Below, piece by piece: positions 34,206 to 42,929 of a stretch of 64,000 nucleotides of DNA (position 1 is its first letter; each line of letters begins with the position of its first letter). Origin of the DNA: JANQMY01 sp965227095 (GTDB lineage Bacteria > Pseudomonadota > Alphaproteobacteria > JANQMY01); assembly GCA_965227095.1 (NCBI GenBank), contig CBDDFL010000001.1:1116001-1180000 (forward strand). Direction: 5' to 3'. The translations under genes were made by a program, and so were the position numbers. Below the pieces are notes generated by a model. That model made no database searches, was not told where the DNA came from, and worked only from the letters and a program-made list of their open reading frames with translations.

Positions 34206-35323
34206 CGCCTCTTGAACGGCACCTTTCGGACCTGATCGAAAATCAAGGCCCCCTCAGCGTTGCGACCTTTATGTCGATCGTTTTAGGGCATCCGACACTT
34301 GGGTATTATTCCTCACAAAGACCATTTGGGCAGGAGGGGGATTTCACGACGGCGCCTGAGATCAGCCAGATATTCGGAGAGCTTCTAGGGCTCTGGTGCG
34401 TGCAGACCTGGTTGGATATGGGGCAGCCAAAGTCGTTTGATCTGATAGAGCTGGGGCCGGGACGTGGTGTCCTGATGGCGGATGCGTTGCGGGCGATCCA
34501 AAAAGTTGCCCCCTCTTTCATCGACAGCGCCAATGTTCGCTTGGTGGAAATCAGTCCCTCTTTGCGCGACGAACAAAGAAGCCGCCTGCCGAACAACGTT
34601 ACCTGGCATGATCACTTTTCGCAGATTGATCCGGCGCCCAGTATTGTCATTGGCAATGAGTTTTTTGATGCCCTGCCAATCCATCAGTATGCAAAGTTAG
34701 ATCGGGGATGGGGCGAGCGATTGATCGGCTTAACCGGCGACGCGACGGACCGGTTCGAGTTTTTGGTAACGCCACCTTTGGGTGAAAGCACACCGGAAGT
34801 GGCCGGACCGGCTCAAATCGGAGATATCTTCGAAACATCCCCCGCCGGCAATGCCGTGATGACTGAAATTGCCGACAGGTTGGTGGCAAAGGGCGGCGCT
34901 GCCCTGTTTGTGGATTATGGTTATGGCGCCCCCGCTTTGGGCGATACACTTCAGGCCGTCAAAAACCACCAATATCATCCCGTTCTATCGGACATCGGTA
35001 CGGCAGATGTGACAGCGCATGTGAATTTTGAGGCGCTTATGAGTGCCGCAACATCGGCGGGCGCGGCGGCATGGGGCACGGTTGATCAAGGTGTCTTCCT
35101 CGGGCGGCTTGGAATTCACCAGCGTGCACAGGCGCTTGTGCACGGAAAGGATGACAAGACAAAACAGGATGTAATGTCCGGGGTCGACCGGCTTACAGGC
35201 GACGCTAAGATGGGACGTCTGTTTAAGGTGATATCAATATCTGGAACGGCAAATCTGCATCCAGCGGGTTTTGAAAAGGCGGATTTTTATGGTGGTGACC
35301 ACCAAAGCGTCGACACTGACTGA
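34202..35323 (+). CDS. MidA/NDUFAF7-family SAM-dependent methyltransferase
   Basis: 373 residues. TPLERHLSDLIENQGPLSVA, HPTLGYYSSQRPFGQEGDF, TAPEISQIFGE, and LIELGPGRGVLMADALRA (SAM site), then GNEFFDALP identify the DUF185/PF02636 family, whose mitochondrial member NDUFAF7 dimethylates an arginine of complex I subunit NDUFS2. A role on a bacterial respiratory subunit is plausible but unproven. It overlaps lgt at its start and pgeF at its end, so translation is coupled. Confidence 0.9.
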   Translation: MTPLERHLSDLIENQGPLSVATFMSIVLGHPTLGYYSSQRPFGQEGDFTTAPEISQIFGELLGLWCVQTWLDMGQPKSFDLIELGPGRGVLMADALRAIQKVAPSFIDSANVRLVEISPSLRDEQRSRLPNNVTWHDHFSQIDPAPSIVIGNEFFDALPIHQYAKLDRGWGERLIGLTGDATDRFEFLVTPPLGESTPEVAGPAQIGDIFETSPAGNAVMTEIADRLVAKGGAALFVDYGYGAPALGDTLQAVKNHQYHPVLSDIGTADVTAHVNFEALMSAATSAGAAAWGTVDQGVFLGRLGIHQRAQALVHGKDDKTKQDVMSGVDRLTGDAKMGRLFKVISISGTANLHPAGFEKADFYGGDHQSVDTD

Positions 35324-36068
35324 CATTCAATCGATTCGGCATGGGTTCTTCCAGCGCGGAGGTGGTGTGTCCCAGGACATCTACGCGTCGTTGAACTGTG
35401 GGCGGGGGTCAGACGATGCGAAGGACGCGGTTGCCGAGAATCGGCGTTTGGTGGCGGAGTATTTCGGACGAGACAGCGGCGACCTTCTCACCCTTTATCA
35501 AATTCACTCGCCAGAGGTTGCATATGTGACGGATGCCTGGGTACCGGATGAGGCCCCTCAAGCGGACGCCATGGTGACCAAAACGCCGGGTCTTGTTTTA
35601 GGAATTCTCACAGCGGATTGTGCGCCTGTGTTGTTTTCCGACAGGACAGGCACGGTTGTCGGAGCGGCCCATGCCGGTTGGCGCGGAGCTTTTGGAGGTG
35701 TTTTGGAAGCCACAATCGAGGAAATGATCCGTCAGGGGGCGGATGAAAGTGGAATTTCCGCTGCGATTGGGCCTTGCATATCGCAAGCGGCCTATGAGGT
35801 GGGCGATGAGTTTCGCGCGACATTCCTGGATGCGGAAAGCGGAAATGCAGCTTTCTTTGTAGAAGGCGAACGTGAGGGACATTGGCAGTTCGATTTGGTC
35901 TCCTATGTGGCGACGCGCTTGCGTGCGCTTGGCGTGTCCCCAGAGACCGGCGCGGCTGCCTGTACCTATCAAAACGAAGCGCGCTATTTTTCCTATCGTC
36001 GCTCAACCCATCGCAGCGAGCCGGATTATGGCCGGCAGGTCTCCGCGATCATGATCTTAGGGGAATGA
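35289..36068 (+). CDS. pgeF: Peptidoglycan editing factor PgeF (multicopper-oxidase-like fold)
   Basis: 259 residues from the ATG at 35289; starting at 35271 would deepen the overlap with midA. QIHSPEVAYV, ILTADCAPVLF, AAHAGWRGAFGGV and IGPCISQAAYEVG carry the His and Cys metal/catalytic residues of the YfiH/DUF152 family. E. coli PgeF removes wrongly inserted amino acids from UDP-MurNAc precursors; the family also has purine nucleoside phosphorylase activity. Its stop overlaps the next ATG. Confidence 0.92.
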   Translation: MVVTTKASTLTDIQSIRHGFFQRGGGVSQDIYASLNCGRGSDDAKDAVAENRRLVAEYFGRDSGDLLTLYQIHSPEVAYVTDAWVPDEAPQADAMVTKTPGLVLGILTADCAPVLFSDRTGTVVGAAHAGWRGAFGGVLEATIEEMIRQGADESGISAAIGPCISQAAYEVGDEFRATFLDAESGNAAFFVEGEREGHWQFDLVSYVATRLRALGVSPETGAAACTYQNEARYFSYRRSTHRSEPDYGRQVSAIMILGE

Positions 36069-36946
36069 CAGCCGTGCGCTTGATGTTATCGGCACTCTGG
36101 ATCTGTGTTGCTTGGGTGAGCATTCATCTGGCGCCGGTGGCTGCTGCCGAACCGGATTTTGCGGTTTCACCGGTAGAGGGCGCCCCGCCGCCCTTTGACG
36201 AACGTCTCGCCCGACTGGTTGTCGATGAACTGGGGTTTATCGACATTCCCGCCACGACCGACTTCGAGAGCGATCACCTCTTTGTTTTGGTGGGCAAGGC
36301 AACTTCAAAGAGCGATTGGACCGGCACCTACACCAAGGTCGTGTGGCGCATTCAAGATGAGGCAGGAAACCTGCTCACCGAACTGAGCATTGACGACACA
36401 GCCCCTTTTGTGAGCCCCGACGCGCCTTGGGAAGCTTTGGATATGGCCGCTCTAAAGCGCTTGGCTCAAAAGACCGCTGAGGCCGTGGAGGCGGCGCAGG
36501 ACAATCTGGATGAGGCGGTGGAATCGGTGCCTCAAAGCCAAGGTTCCTCAGCGGTGGCATCAAAACCGCAGCGCGGCCGCATGGCGATTGGCTCTATCAC
36601 CGGCGCACCGGGCGACGGCAATGACGCGTTGGCGCTCGCCTTGGCGCAGGTGTTGCGACAATACCAAGTCAGCGTGGAGGCAAAGCCGGGGCCCGGCATT
36701 TACAGCACCAAGGCAACTGTGAGTGTGACAAACAAAGATGCGCAAACACAAACAGTGCGAATCGAATGGCTGCTATTGGGCCCGTCGGGACAACGATACG
36801 GCGCGGTAGAACAAGAAAACGACGTGGCGGCGGGCAGTTTGGCGGTTTGGGGCGACACCGCCGTCTATGCAGCTGCGGGGGCAGGCGACGGATTGGTGGC
36901 ATTGATGGAACAATTAGGTACCACACCGCCAAATGTTAATGAATAA
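36065..36946 (+). CDS. Secreted protein of unknown function
   Basis: 293 residues from the ATG at 36065, overlapping pgeF by 4 bp. A Sec signal peptide (MLSALWICVAWVSIHLAPVAAA) is cleaved near residue 27-28. The mature protein has two similar-looking beta-rich halves (VGKATSKSDWTGTYTKVVW, SVTNKDAQTQTVRIEWLL), with an acidic linker containing AEAVEAAQDNLDEAVES. I do not recognise the family. Its position at the end of lgt-midA-pgeF suggests an envelope role. Confidence 0.7.
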   Translation: MTAVRLMLSALWICVAWVSIHLAPVAAAEPDFAVSPVEGAPPPFDERLARLVVDELGFIDIPATTDFESDHLFVLVGKATSKSDWTGTYTKVVWRIQDEAGNLLTELSIDDTAPFVSPDAPWEALDMAALKRLAQKTAEAVEAAQDNLDEAVESVPQSQGSSAVASKPQRGRMAIGSITGAPGDGNDALALALAQVLRQYQVSVEAKPGPGIYSTKATVSVTNKDAQTQTVRIEWLLLGPSGQRYGAVEQENDVAAGSLAVWGDTAVYAAAGAGDGLVALMEQLGTTPPNVNE

Positions 36947-37075
36947 AGCCGCGACCCTATTTACACTATGAGAGGTGCTTGCTATTAACCGCGCGCCGGG
37001 GTCAAAAAAACTTCACAAAGCTCCGTTCGGAGGCTCGGCGGTTCGGGACAGTATCTGCTGAAGAGGCGCAGCGGC

Positions 37076-38008
37076 ATGAAACTACTCGCGGGGAATAGTA
37101 ATTATCCGCTCGCGGAAGAAATTTCCGATTATCTGAACATCCCACTGACAAAGGCGTCTGTTCGCCGATTCGCGGACATGGAAGTGTTTGTGGAGATTCA
37201 GGAAAATGTGCGCGGACAGGACGTGTTCATTGTCCAATCCACATCTTATCCGGCGAACGACAATCTGATGGAATTGTTGATCTGCGTCGATGCGCTGGTC
37301 CGTGCGTCCGCACGGCGGATTACGGCGGTCCTTCCCTATTTCGGTTATGCGCGGCAAGATCGCAAGCCAGGCCCCCGCACGCCAATTTCCGCAAAACTGG
37401 TGGCCAATTTGGTGACGACGGCGGGCGCTGACCGCGTGTTAACATTGGATTTGCACGCGGGACAGATCCAGGGATTTTTCGACATCCCAACGGACAATCT
37501 GTTCGCGGCCCCTGTCATGCTGCGGGACATCCAAGAGAATTTTAATGGCGACGATCTGATGATCGTGTCCCCTGACGTGGGGGGCGTTGTGCGCGCCCGG
37601 GCCTTGGCGCGCCGATTGGGTGTTGATCTCGCCATTGTCGATAAGCGGCGCGAACGCGCCGGAGAGTCCGAGGTCATGAACATCATCGGCGACGTGAGCG
37701 GTCGCACCTGCATCCTGGTGGACGACATCGTCGATTCCGCCGGGACGCTGTGTAATGCGGCTCAGGCGCTGATCGATAAAGGCGCGAAAGAAGCTTATGC
37801 CTATGTGTCCCACGGTGTCCTGTCGGGGGGCGCTGTGACCCGGGTGAAAGAATCGGCCCTGAAGAACCTGGTGATCACCAATTCGATCCAACCTACCGAG
37901 GCGGTCCGGGATTGCCCGAATATCCGCCATATCTCCATCGCACCCCTCATCGGGGAGGCGATCCGGCGAATTGCCGAGGAAGAATCGGTCTCCAGCCTCT
38001 TCGATTAA
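37076..38008 (+). CDS. prs: Ribose-phosphate pyrophosphokinase
   Basis: 310 residues, the usual length. MKLLAGNSNYPLAEEIS, PYFGYARQDRKPGPRTPISAK (ATP flag, quoted in part), LDLHAGQIQGFFDIP, SPDVGGVVRARALARRLG, and the PRPP loop LVDDIVDSAGTLCNAA are all present. It makes PRPP from ribose 5-phosphate and ATP, feeding nucleotide, histidine and adenine-salvage (apt, 44.0 kb) pathways. It stands in its own unit with a hairpin downstream. Confidence 0.97.
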   Translation: MKLLAGNSNYPLAEEISDYLNIPLTKASVRRFADMEVFVEIQENVRGQDVFIVQSTSYPANDNLMELLICVDALVRASARRITAVLPYFGYARQDRKPGPRTPISAKLVANLVTTAGADRVLTLDLHAGQIQGFFDIPTDNLFAAPVMLRDIQENFNGDDLMIVSPDVGGVVRARALARRLGVDLAIVDKRRERAGESEVMNIIGDVSGRTCILVDDIVDSAGTLCNAAQALIDKGAKEAYAYVSHGVLSGGAVTRVKESALKNLVITNSIQPTEAVRDCPNIRHISIAPLIGEAIRRIAEEESVSSLFD

Positions 38009-38106
38009 GCTTTCTGGAGGGAAATCCGGCTATTTCCGGTGGTTTCAGCATCGATGATTCGATGATTGTGTTTCGCGGGCTGACAGTGTAAAACCCGCGT
38101 CTTTAT

Positions 38107-38137
38107 GGCGTTGGCACCCTTGGAGGCAACGCCTTTT
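38107..38137 (+). terminator. Likely intrinsic terminator between prs and rplY
   Basis: GGCGTTG (38107-38113) / CAACGCC (38127-38133) followed by TTTTCC. The 13-nt loop is long. It ends 17 bp before the rplY ATG, so it may instead be a regulatory leader hairpin. Confidence 0.5.
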
Positions 38138-38154
38138 CCTATTTGGAGAGAAAA

Positions 38155-38820
38155 ATGGCAGACAATGCGACACTCGCCGCAGAACTGCGCGACCGAGGCG
38201 GTAAGGGGGCCGCTCGGGCGACACGACGCACCGGACGTGTACCTGGTGTGATCTATGGCGGCAAAACCACCCCTGAAATGATTTCCATCGATCGTGGTGA
38301 CCTCACCAAGATCTGGAATACCGGCAGATTTTTGAATCAGATCACCGTTGTCGATGTGGCGGGCAAAGAAACCCGTACGATTGCCCGTGATGTTCAGCTT
38401 CATCCTGTGACGGATGTGCCCCTTCATGTGGACTTTCTTCGGCTGGAAACGGGTGCACGGGTCAAACTGTCGATTCCCGTGAACTTCAACAATGAAGGCG
38501 CGTCTCCCGGTATTAAGCGGGGCGGTGTGCTTAACATTGTGCGCTATGACGTGGAATTGGATTGTCCCGCCGACAACATTCCAACGTCATTGGAAGCCGA
38601 CCTGACCGGTCTGGAGATTGGTGACAGCTTGCACATTTCGGCGATCACCTTGCCCGACGGCGTGCAGCCTACCATCACGGACCGTGACTTTACGGTCGCG
38701 ACCATTGCGGCACCGTCGAAGATGGCTGTGGCCGAAGAGACAGAGGCCGCGGAAGGCGAAGAAGCCGAAGGCGAAGCAGCTGCGGCAGAAGGCGGCGAAA
38801 CGGAAGAGAAATCCGAATAA
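38155..38820 (+). CDS. rplY: 50S ribosomal protein L25/general stress protein Ctc
   Basis: 221 residues from the ATG at 38155 (TTGGAGAG upstream). L25 domain with RTGRVPGVIYGG near residues 27-38 and the CTC C-terminal beta domain to about 190, then an acidic Glu/Ala-rich tail (AEGEEAEGEAAAAEGGE). It binds 5S rRNA. Long L25/CTC forms of about 200 residues are usual in alphaproteobacteria. pth follows, as in most of the class. Confidence 0.95.
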   Translation: MADNATLAAELRDRGGKGAARATRRTGRVPGVIYGGKTTPEMISIDRGDLTKIWNTGRFLNQITVVDVAGKETRTIARDVQLHPVTDVPLHVDFLRLETGARVKLSIPVNFNNEGASPGIKRGGVLNIVRYDVELDCPADNIPTSLEADLTGLEIGDSLHISAITLPDGVQPTITDRDFTVATIAAPSKMAVAEETEAAEGEEAEGEAAAAEGGETEEKSE

Positions 38821-38844
38821 GCCTGCCCTCAGTGCTGAGTTTGA

Positions 38845-38879
38845 ATGGCCGCCGGGGACAAAATTCGGCGGCCATTTTT
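38845..38879 (+). terminator. Intrinsic terminator-like hairpin between rplY and pth
   Basis: ATGGCCGCC (38845-38853) / GGCGGCCAT (38867-38875), 9 bp, followed by TTTTT. It ends 23 bp before the pth start; some read-through to pth is expected given the conserved gene pair. Confidence 0.75.
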
Positions 38880-38901
38880 GCAGGAACACTAAAGGTGCAA
38901 C

Positions 38902-39522
38902 ATGTTGTTGCTGGTCGGATTAGGCAATCCAGGCGCGCGATATCAAAACCACCGCCACAATGTGGGCTTTATGGCCATTGACCGCATTGTGGACCGGTGG
39001 AACTTTGCCGCAGCCCGCACGAAATTCCGATCCGACGCGTCGGAAGGTACCATCGACGGCGTTAAAGTGCTGGCGCTGAAACCGCAGACCTATATGAACA
39101 ATTCAGGGGAAGCGGTGGGCGAAGCGGCCCGTTTTTATAAGCTTACGCCGGACGACATTATCGTTATTCATGATGAACTGGACCTGGCAGCGGCAAAGCT
39201 GCGGGTCAAAAAAGGCGGGGGCGTCGCGGGCCATAATGGGCTGAAGTCGCTTGCCGCTCATTTAGGCCCTGACTTTTGGCGCGTGCGTGTGGGTATCGGC
39301 CATCCAGGTCAGAAAGATCGTGTATCTGGTCATGTGTTGGGCAATTTCGCGAAGCAAGATGAAGTTTGGCTCGACCCGCTGCTGACTGCCTTTGCGGATG
39401 CGGCGCCTTTACTGGTGAAACATGACGGGGCCGGATTTATGAATAAGATCGCGCTGGCGTTGCAACCGCCGCGCAAAAAGGAAAATGTGGATGCGTCGAA
39501 AGACCGTCCGTCAGGGGACTGA
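38902..39522 (+). CDS. pth: Peptidyl-tRNA hydrolase
   Basis: 206 residues. LLVGLGNPGARYQNHRHNVGF with the catalytic His in RHNVGF, KPQTYMNNSGE, IIVIHDELDL with the catalytic Asp, KKGGGVAGHNGLKS, and VRVGIGHPG. It frees tRNA from prematurely released peptidyl-tRNA. The Lys-rich C-terminus (PPRKKENVDASKDRP) is longer than in E. coli Pth. ychF begins 2 bp after its stop. Confidence 0.97.
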   Translation: MLLLVGLGNPGARYQNHRHNVGFMAIDRIVDRWNFAAARTKFRSDASEGTIDGVKVLALKPQTYMNNSGEAVGEAARFYKLTPDDIIVIHDELDLAAAKLRVKKGGGVAGHNGLKSLAAHLGPDFWRVRVGIGHPGQKDRVSGHVLGNFAKQDEVWLDPLLTAFADAAPLLVKHDGAGFMNKIALALQPPRKKENVDASKDRPSGD

Positions 39523-39524
39523 TT

Positions 39525-40622
39525 ATGGGATTTAAGTGTGGCATTGTGGGTTTGCCGAATGTGGGCAAGTCAACGCTTTTCAACGCGTTAACCCAAACAG
39601 CGGCGGCGCAGGCCGAAAACTTTCCGTTCTGTACGATCGAGCCCAATGTGGGCGAAGTAGGGGTGCCTGACCCCCGTTTGGACCGTCTTGGCGAAATCGC
39701 TAAATCGGCGGAGATAATTCCGACCCGGCTGACCTTTGTGGATATTGCCGGGCTTGTGCGGGGCGCCTCGAAGGGCGAGGGGCTTGGCAACCAATTCCTG
39801 GCGAATATTCGCGAGGTGGACGCTATTGCGTATGTTTTGCGCTGTTTTGAAGACGATGAAGTAACGCATGTGGAAGGCCGGATCGACCCGCTGGCCGATG
39901 CGGAAACCGTCGAAACGGAGCTCATGATCGCGGATTTGGAAAGCCTTGAGAAACGGGTCGCGCCGCTCCAAAAGAAAGCGTCAGGCGGCGATAAGGCCGC
40001 GAAGGAAGAAGCGGCGATTATGGAACTGGCGCTGGCCGAATTGCGCGAAGGGCGTCCCGCTCGCATGGCGGAAGTGACGCCCGAGCAGGAGAAAGCGTTT
40101 AAAGAGCTGAATCTGCTCACCTCAAAACCGGTGCTTTATGTGTGCAATGTAGAGGAGGGTTCGGCCGCAACGGGCAACTCTTTTTCGAAGCAAGTCGAAG
40201 CTAAAGCGGTCGAAGAAGGCGCGGTTGCCGTGGTCATTTCCGCGAAGATCGAAGCAGAAGTCGCCCAGCTCGACGCCGAAGAGCGGGACCTGTTCTTGGA
40301 AGAGCTTGGACTTGAGGAACCCGGTCTCAATCGCCTTATCCGGGCGGGATATGATTTATTGGGGCTGATTACCTATTTCACCGCAGGACCGAAGGAAGCG
40401 CGTGCCTGGACCGTGCGGGAAGGCACCAAGGCGCCGGGCGCCGCCGGTGTCATCCACACGGATTTTGAAAAAGGCTTCATCCGTGCCGAGACGATCTCTT
40501 ACGAAGATTATACGGCGCTCGGCGGCGAAGTGGCCGCGAAAGACGCGGGCAAGATGCGTCTTGAAGGCAAGGATTATGTGGTGGCCGATGGTGACGTGAT
40601 GCATTTTAGATTCGCAAACTAG
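39525..40622 (+). CDS. ychF: Ribosome-associated ATPase YchF
   Basis: 365 residues. P-loop GLPNVGKSTLFNALT, switch region VDIAGLVRGASKGEGLGNQFL, the specificity motif altered to NVEE as expected for an ATP-preferring Obg-family member, a helical insertion near residues 145-185, and a C-terminal TGS domain (ARAWTVREGTKAPGAAGVIH). It binds ribosomes and responds to redox stress. The rplY-pth-ychF order is conserved in alphaproteobacteria. Confidence 0.97.
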   Translation: MGFKCGIVGLPNVGKSTLFNALTQTAAAQAENFPFCTIEPNVGEVGVPDPRLDRLGEIAKSAEIIPTRLTFVDIAGLVRGASKGEGLGNQFLANIREVDAIAYVLRCFEDDEVTHVEGRIDPLADAETVETELMIADLESLEKRVAPLQKKASGGDKAAKEEAAIMELALAELREGRPARMAEVTPEQEKAFKELNLLTSKPVLYVCNVEEGSAATGNSFSKQVEAKAVEEGAVAVVISAKIEAEVAQLDAEERDLFLEELGLEEPGLNRLIRAGYDLLGLITYFTAGPKEARAWTVREGTKAPGAAGVIHTDFEKGFIRAETISYEDYTALGGEVAAKDAGKMRLEGKDYVVADGDVMHFRFAN

Positions 40623-40635
40623 TTAGGGCTGTTTG

Positions 40636-41094
40636 ATGAGCCAACCAAAGTACTATTTCGACGACTTTGCCGTGGGCGAGACGGTTGAGTTCGGTGGCAA
40701 AGAAGTGACCAAGGACGAGGTAATTGAATTCGCCTCGGAATATGATCCGCAACCCTTCCATCTGGATGAGGACGCTGCCAATAAAAGCCTTTTCAAAGGT
40801 ATGAGTTCCAGTGGGTGGCACAATTGCACCATGCTGATGGGCATGATTTGGGAAGGATATCTGCGGGACACGGCCTCGCTTGGTTTTGTCGGGTTCAACG
40901 AAGTGCGTTGGATGAAGCCCGTTCGTCCTGGGTATGTGTTGAAGACGAAACGCACCGTTTTAAACGTCGTAGCGCCAACCGAAACGGGGCAACCCGGTGT
41001 CGTCACCTTCCAGTTCGATGTGTTCAATCAAAACGGGCTGCAGGTGTTGAAAGCAATGGCTGAACAGCGCATTGCGGCGCGGCCGGTAGAGTAA
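40636..41094 (+). CDS. MaoC-family (R)-specific hydratase, first copy
   Basis: 152 residues from the ATG at 40636. A hotdog MaoC dehydratase: YYFDDFAVGETVEFGGKEVT start and catalytic DPQPFHLDEDAA (Asp...His of hydratase 2 motif). It likely hydrates enoyl-CoA to (R)-3-hydroxyacyl-CoA or a related substrate. A second MaoC gene starts 10 bp after it; the two may form a heteromer, as do some R-hydratases built of two single-hotdog chains. Confidence 0.85.
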   Translation: MSQPKYYFDDFAVGETVEFGGKEVTKDEVIEFASEYDPQPFHLDEDAANKSLFKGMSSSGWHNCTMLMGMIWEGYLRDTASLGFVGFNEVRWMKPVRPGYVLKTKRTVLNVVAPTETGQPGVVTFQFDVFNQNGLQVLKAMAEQRIAARPVE

Positions 41095-41104
41095 GAGGCG
41101 CCAG

Positions 41105-41587
41105 ATGACTCATCTCATCTATCTTGAAGACATGGAGCTGAATGAAGAACGGGTGGTCGGTACCCACCGGTTCGAGCAGGAGGCCATGATCGCTTTTGCC
41201 AAAAAATACGATCCGCAGCCACAGCACGTGGATCCGGTCGCGGCTCAGGACACCTATGTGGGCGAGCTGGTGGCGAGCTATTGGTATGTGTCCGCGATTT
41301 GGATGAGGCTGATGATCACCTCTCGGATGGAAGCCATGCGGAAAGATCCGAATGGTCCGCAGCTCGCTGGGCATGGCTCCCCCGGATTTTTAGATATGAA
41401 GTGGCTGGAACCTGTGCGCCCGGGCGATGTGGTGACCTATCGCTCCATCAGCACGGAAAAGGTAGAACTGAAATCCCGCCAAGATATCGGAATCATCCGC
41501 AGCCGGAATGAAGCGTGGATTGACAACGGCAAGCTTGCCCTCACGTTTATTGGGCAAGGTCTGATTGGGCGTAAGCCCCAATCCTAG
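41105..41587 (+). CDS. MaoC-family hydratase, second copy
   Basis: 160 residues. LIYLEDMELNEERVVGTHRF and FAKKYDPQPQHVDPVAA carry the hydratase motif with His; VRPGDVVTYRSIS is the typical second-strand segment. It is similar in layout to the preceding gene but clearly diverged, so an old duplication or a two-subunit enzyme is likely. A dienelactone hydrolase follows 13 bp later. Confidence 0.85.
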   Translation: MTHLIYLEDMELNEERVVGTHRFEQEAMIAFAKKYDPQPQHVDPVAAQDTYVGELVASYWYVSAIWMRLMITSRMEAMRKDPNGPQLAGHGSPGFLDMKWLEPVRPGDVVTYRSISTEKVELKSRQDIGIIRSRNEAWIDNGKLALTFIGQGLIGRKPQS

Positions 41588-41600
41588 CAGGAGGAAAACC

Positions 41601-42278
41601 ATGGCCCTCAAAGGCGAAACGATCACACTGGAAAGTGGCGATGGAGCGGAGATTGAGTGTTACCACGTGGCCGCCGAAGGGCGCCGCCGTGGCGGGCTGG
41701 TGCTGGTCATGGAGATCTTCGGTGTGACGGATCACATTAAGGAACTGTGCGACGGTTACGCGGCGGATGGCTATGAGGTGTTATCGCCGGCCATCTATGA
41801 TCGCCAGGTGAAAGGGTTTGAAGCCACCTACTCAGACGAAGACATCAAGAAGTCTTTGGACATCCGAGCGGCCAATACATACGAGAACACGGTTCTTGAT
41901 GCCCAAATGTGTATCGACTTTTTGAAGCCGCGCGGGCCGGTATTTATGACCGGTTATTGTTATGGCGGCTCGATCACCTGGCTTGCCGCGTGCCGCGCCG
42001 AGGGATTGGCTGCCGCGGCCGGATACTATGGCGGCGCCATCAAGGATTTCATCGACGAAACACCGAAATGTCCCACCATTCTGCATTTCGGCGAAAAGGA
42101 TGCGTCCATTCCAATGGAAGATGTGCGCCGGATTGAGGCGGCGCATCCGGATGTGGCGGTTTATGTGTACGATGCCGATCATGGGTTCAATTCAGACCGG
42201 CGCCAGCATTACGATGCGGACTGCGCAATGCTCGCGCGCGAACGCACCATCGCGCTGTTTGAAGCGAATGCGCGCTAG
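41601..42278 (+). CDS. Dienelactone hydrolase family protein
   Basis: 225 residues from the ATG at 41601, preceded by a strong AGGAGGAAA. The alpha/beta-hydrolase with a Cys nucleophile: GYCYGGSITW, acid in HFGEKDASIP, base in DADHGFNSD, matching the Cys-Asp-His triad of carboxymethylenebutenolidase. Members open dienelactones in aromatic degradation, but many act elsewhere. It is probably co-transcribed with the two MaoC genes, and is convergent with the aldolase gene. Confidence 0.88.
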   Translation: MALKGETITLESGDGAEIECYHVAAEGRRRGGLVLVMEIFGVTDHIKELCDGYAADGYEVLSPAIYDRQVKGFEATYSDEDIKKSLDIRAANTYENTVLDAQMCIDFLKPRGPVFMTGYCYGGSITWLAACRAEGLAAAAGYYGGAIKDFIDETPKCPTILHFGEKDASIPMEDVRRIEAAHPDVAVYVYDADHGFNSDRRQHYDADCAMLARERTIALFEANAR

Positions 42279-42281
42279 GCT

Positions 42282-42929
42282 CTATTGCTGGCCATAAGTT
42301 TCGAATTTCCGGACCACACGGGCCATTTCGTCGAGGTCCAGCAACTTCGGGCCGCCGATTTGCAGCACATGCCAATATTGATTGGCGAGCGTTTCCACCT
42401 CTTCAGCCAAATCCAACGCGGCATGGGGGTCGTCGCCGAAGACAATCTGCCCGTGATTGGCCAACAAACATGCGCTGCGCCCGGTCATCGCATGAACCGC
42501 ATTTGCAGCAAGTTCCGGCGTGCCGAAGGTGGCATAGTCCGCACACCGAATATTTTCGCCACCGGCAACCGCGACCATGTAGTGAAATGGTGGAATACCA
42601 CGATGGGTACAGGCAATTGAAGTGGCGAAAGGGGAATGGCTATGAACGATGGCCTGCGCTTCAGGGCGGTCCGCATAAATCGCTGCATGCATGTGCCATT
42701 CGCTAGATGGTTTCAGGTCTCCGTCCGTGACGCGACCCTCACCATCGACGCAGACGATATCGGCAGGGCTTAGGCTGTTATAGTCGGCGCCGGTTGGGGT
42801 GATCCAAAATTCTGTAGGCCGTTCGGGCGACCGGGCGGAAACATTGCCGGACCGAACGGGGCTCAGGCCCCGCGCGGTCATGTCTTGGGCGGCCCGGACC
42901 ACGTCGGCGCGGGTCGCCAGGCCTTTCAC
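42282..42929 (-). CDS. Class II aldolase, methylthioribulose-1-phosphate (Ald2/FucA-like)
   Basis: 215 residues. SGNVSARSP, LKPSSEWHMHAAIY with the catalytic Glu, IVHSHSPFATSI and the long FucA-type run FHYMVAVAGGENIRCADYATFGT identify a fuculose-phosphate-aldolase-like enzyme. MtnB dehydratases have a different Ala-Glu-Thr motif at the Glu. It overlaps mtnA by 4 bp and follows mtnP-apt, so it should split methylthioribulose-1-phosphate (or 5-deoxyribulose-1-phosphate) into dihydroxyacetone phosphate and an aldehyde, as Ald2 does in Rhodospirillum rubrum and some E. coli. Confidence 0.78.
   Translation of the reverse strand: MKGLATRADVVRAAQDMTARGLSPVRSGNVSARSPERPTEFWITPTGADYNSLSPADIVCVDGEGRVTDGDLKPSSEWHMHAAIYADRPEAQAIVHSHSPFATSIACTHRGIPPFHYMVAVAGGENIRCADYATFGTPELAANAVHAMTGRSACLLANHGQIVFGDDPHAALDLAEEVETLANQYWHVLQIGGPKLLDLDEMARVVRKFETYGQQ

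Noticed and set aside
42282..42929. MtnB (methylthioribulose-1-phosphate dehydratase)
   Set aside because: Same superfamily, but the motifs are of fuculose-phosphate aldolase type and mtnC/mtnD are absent from the cluster.
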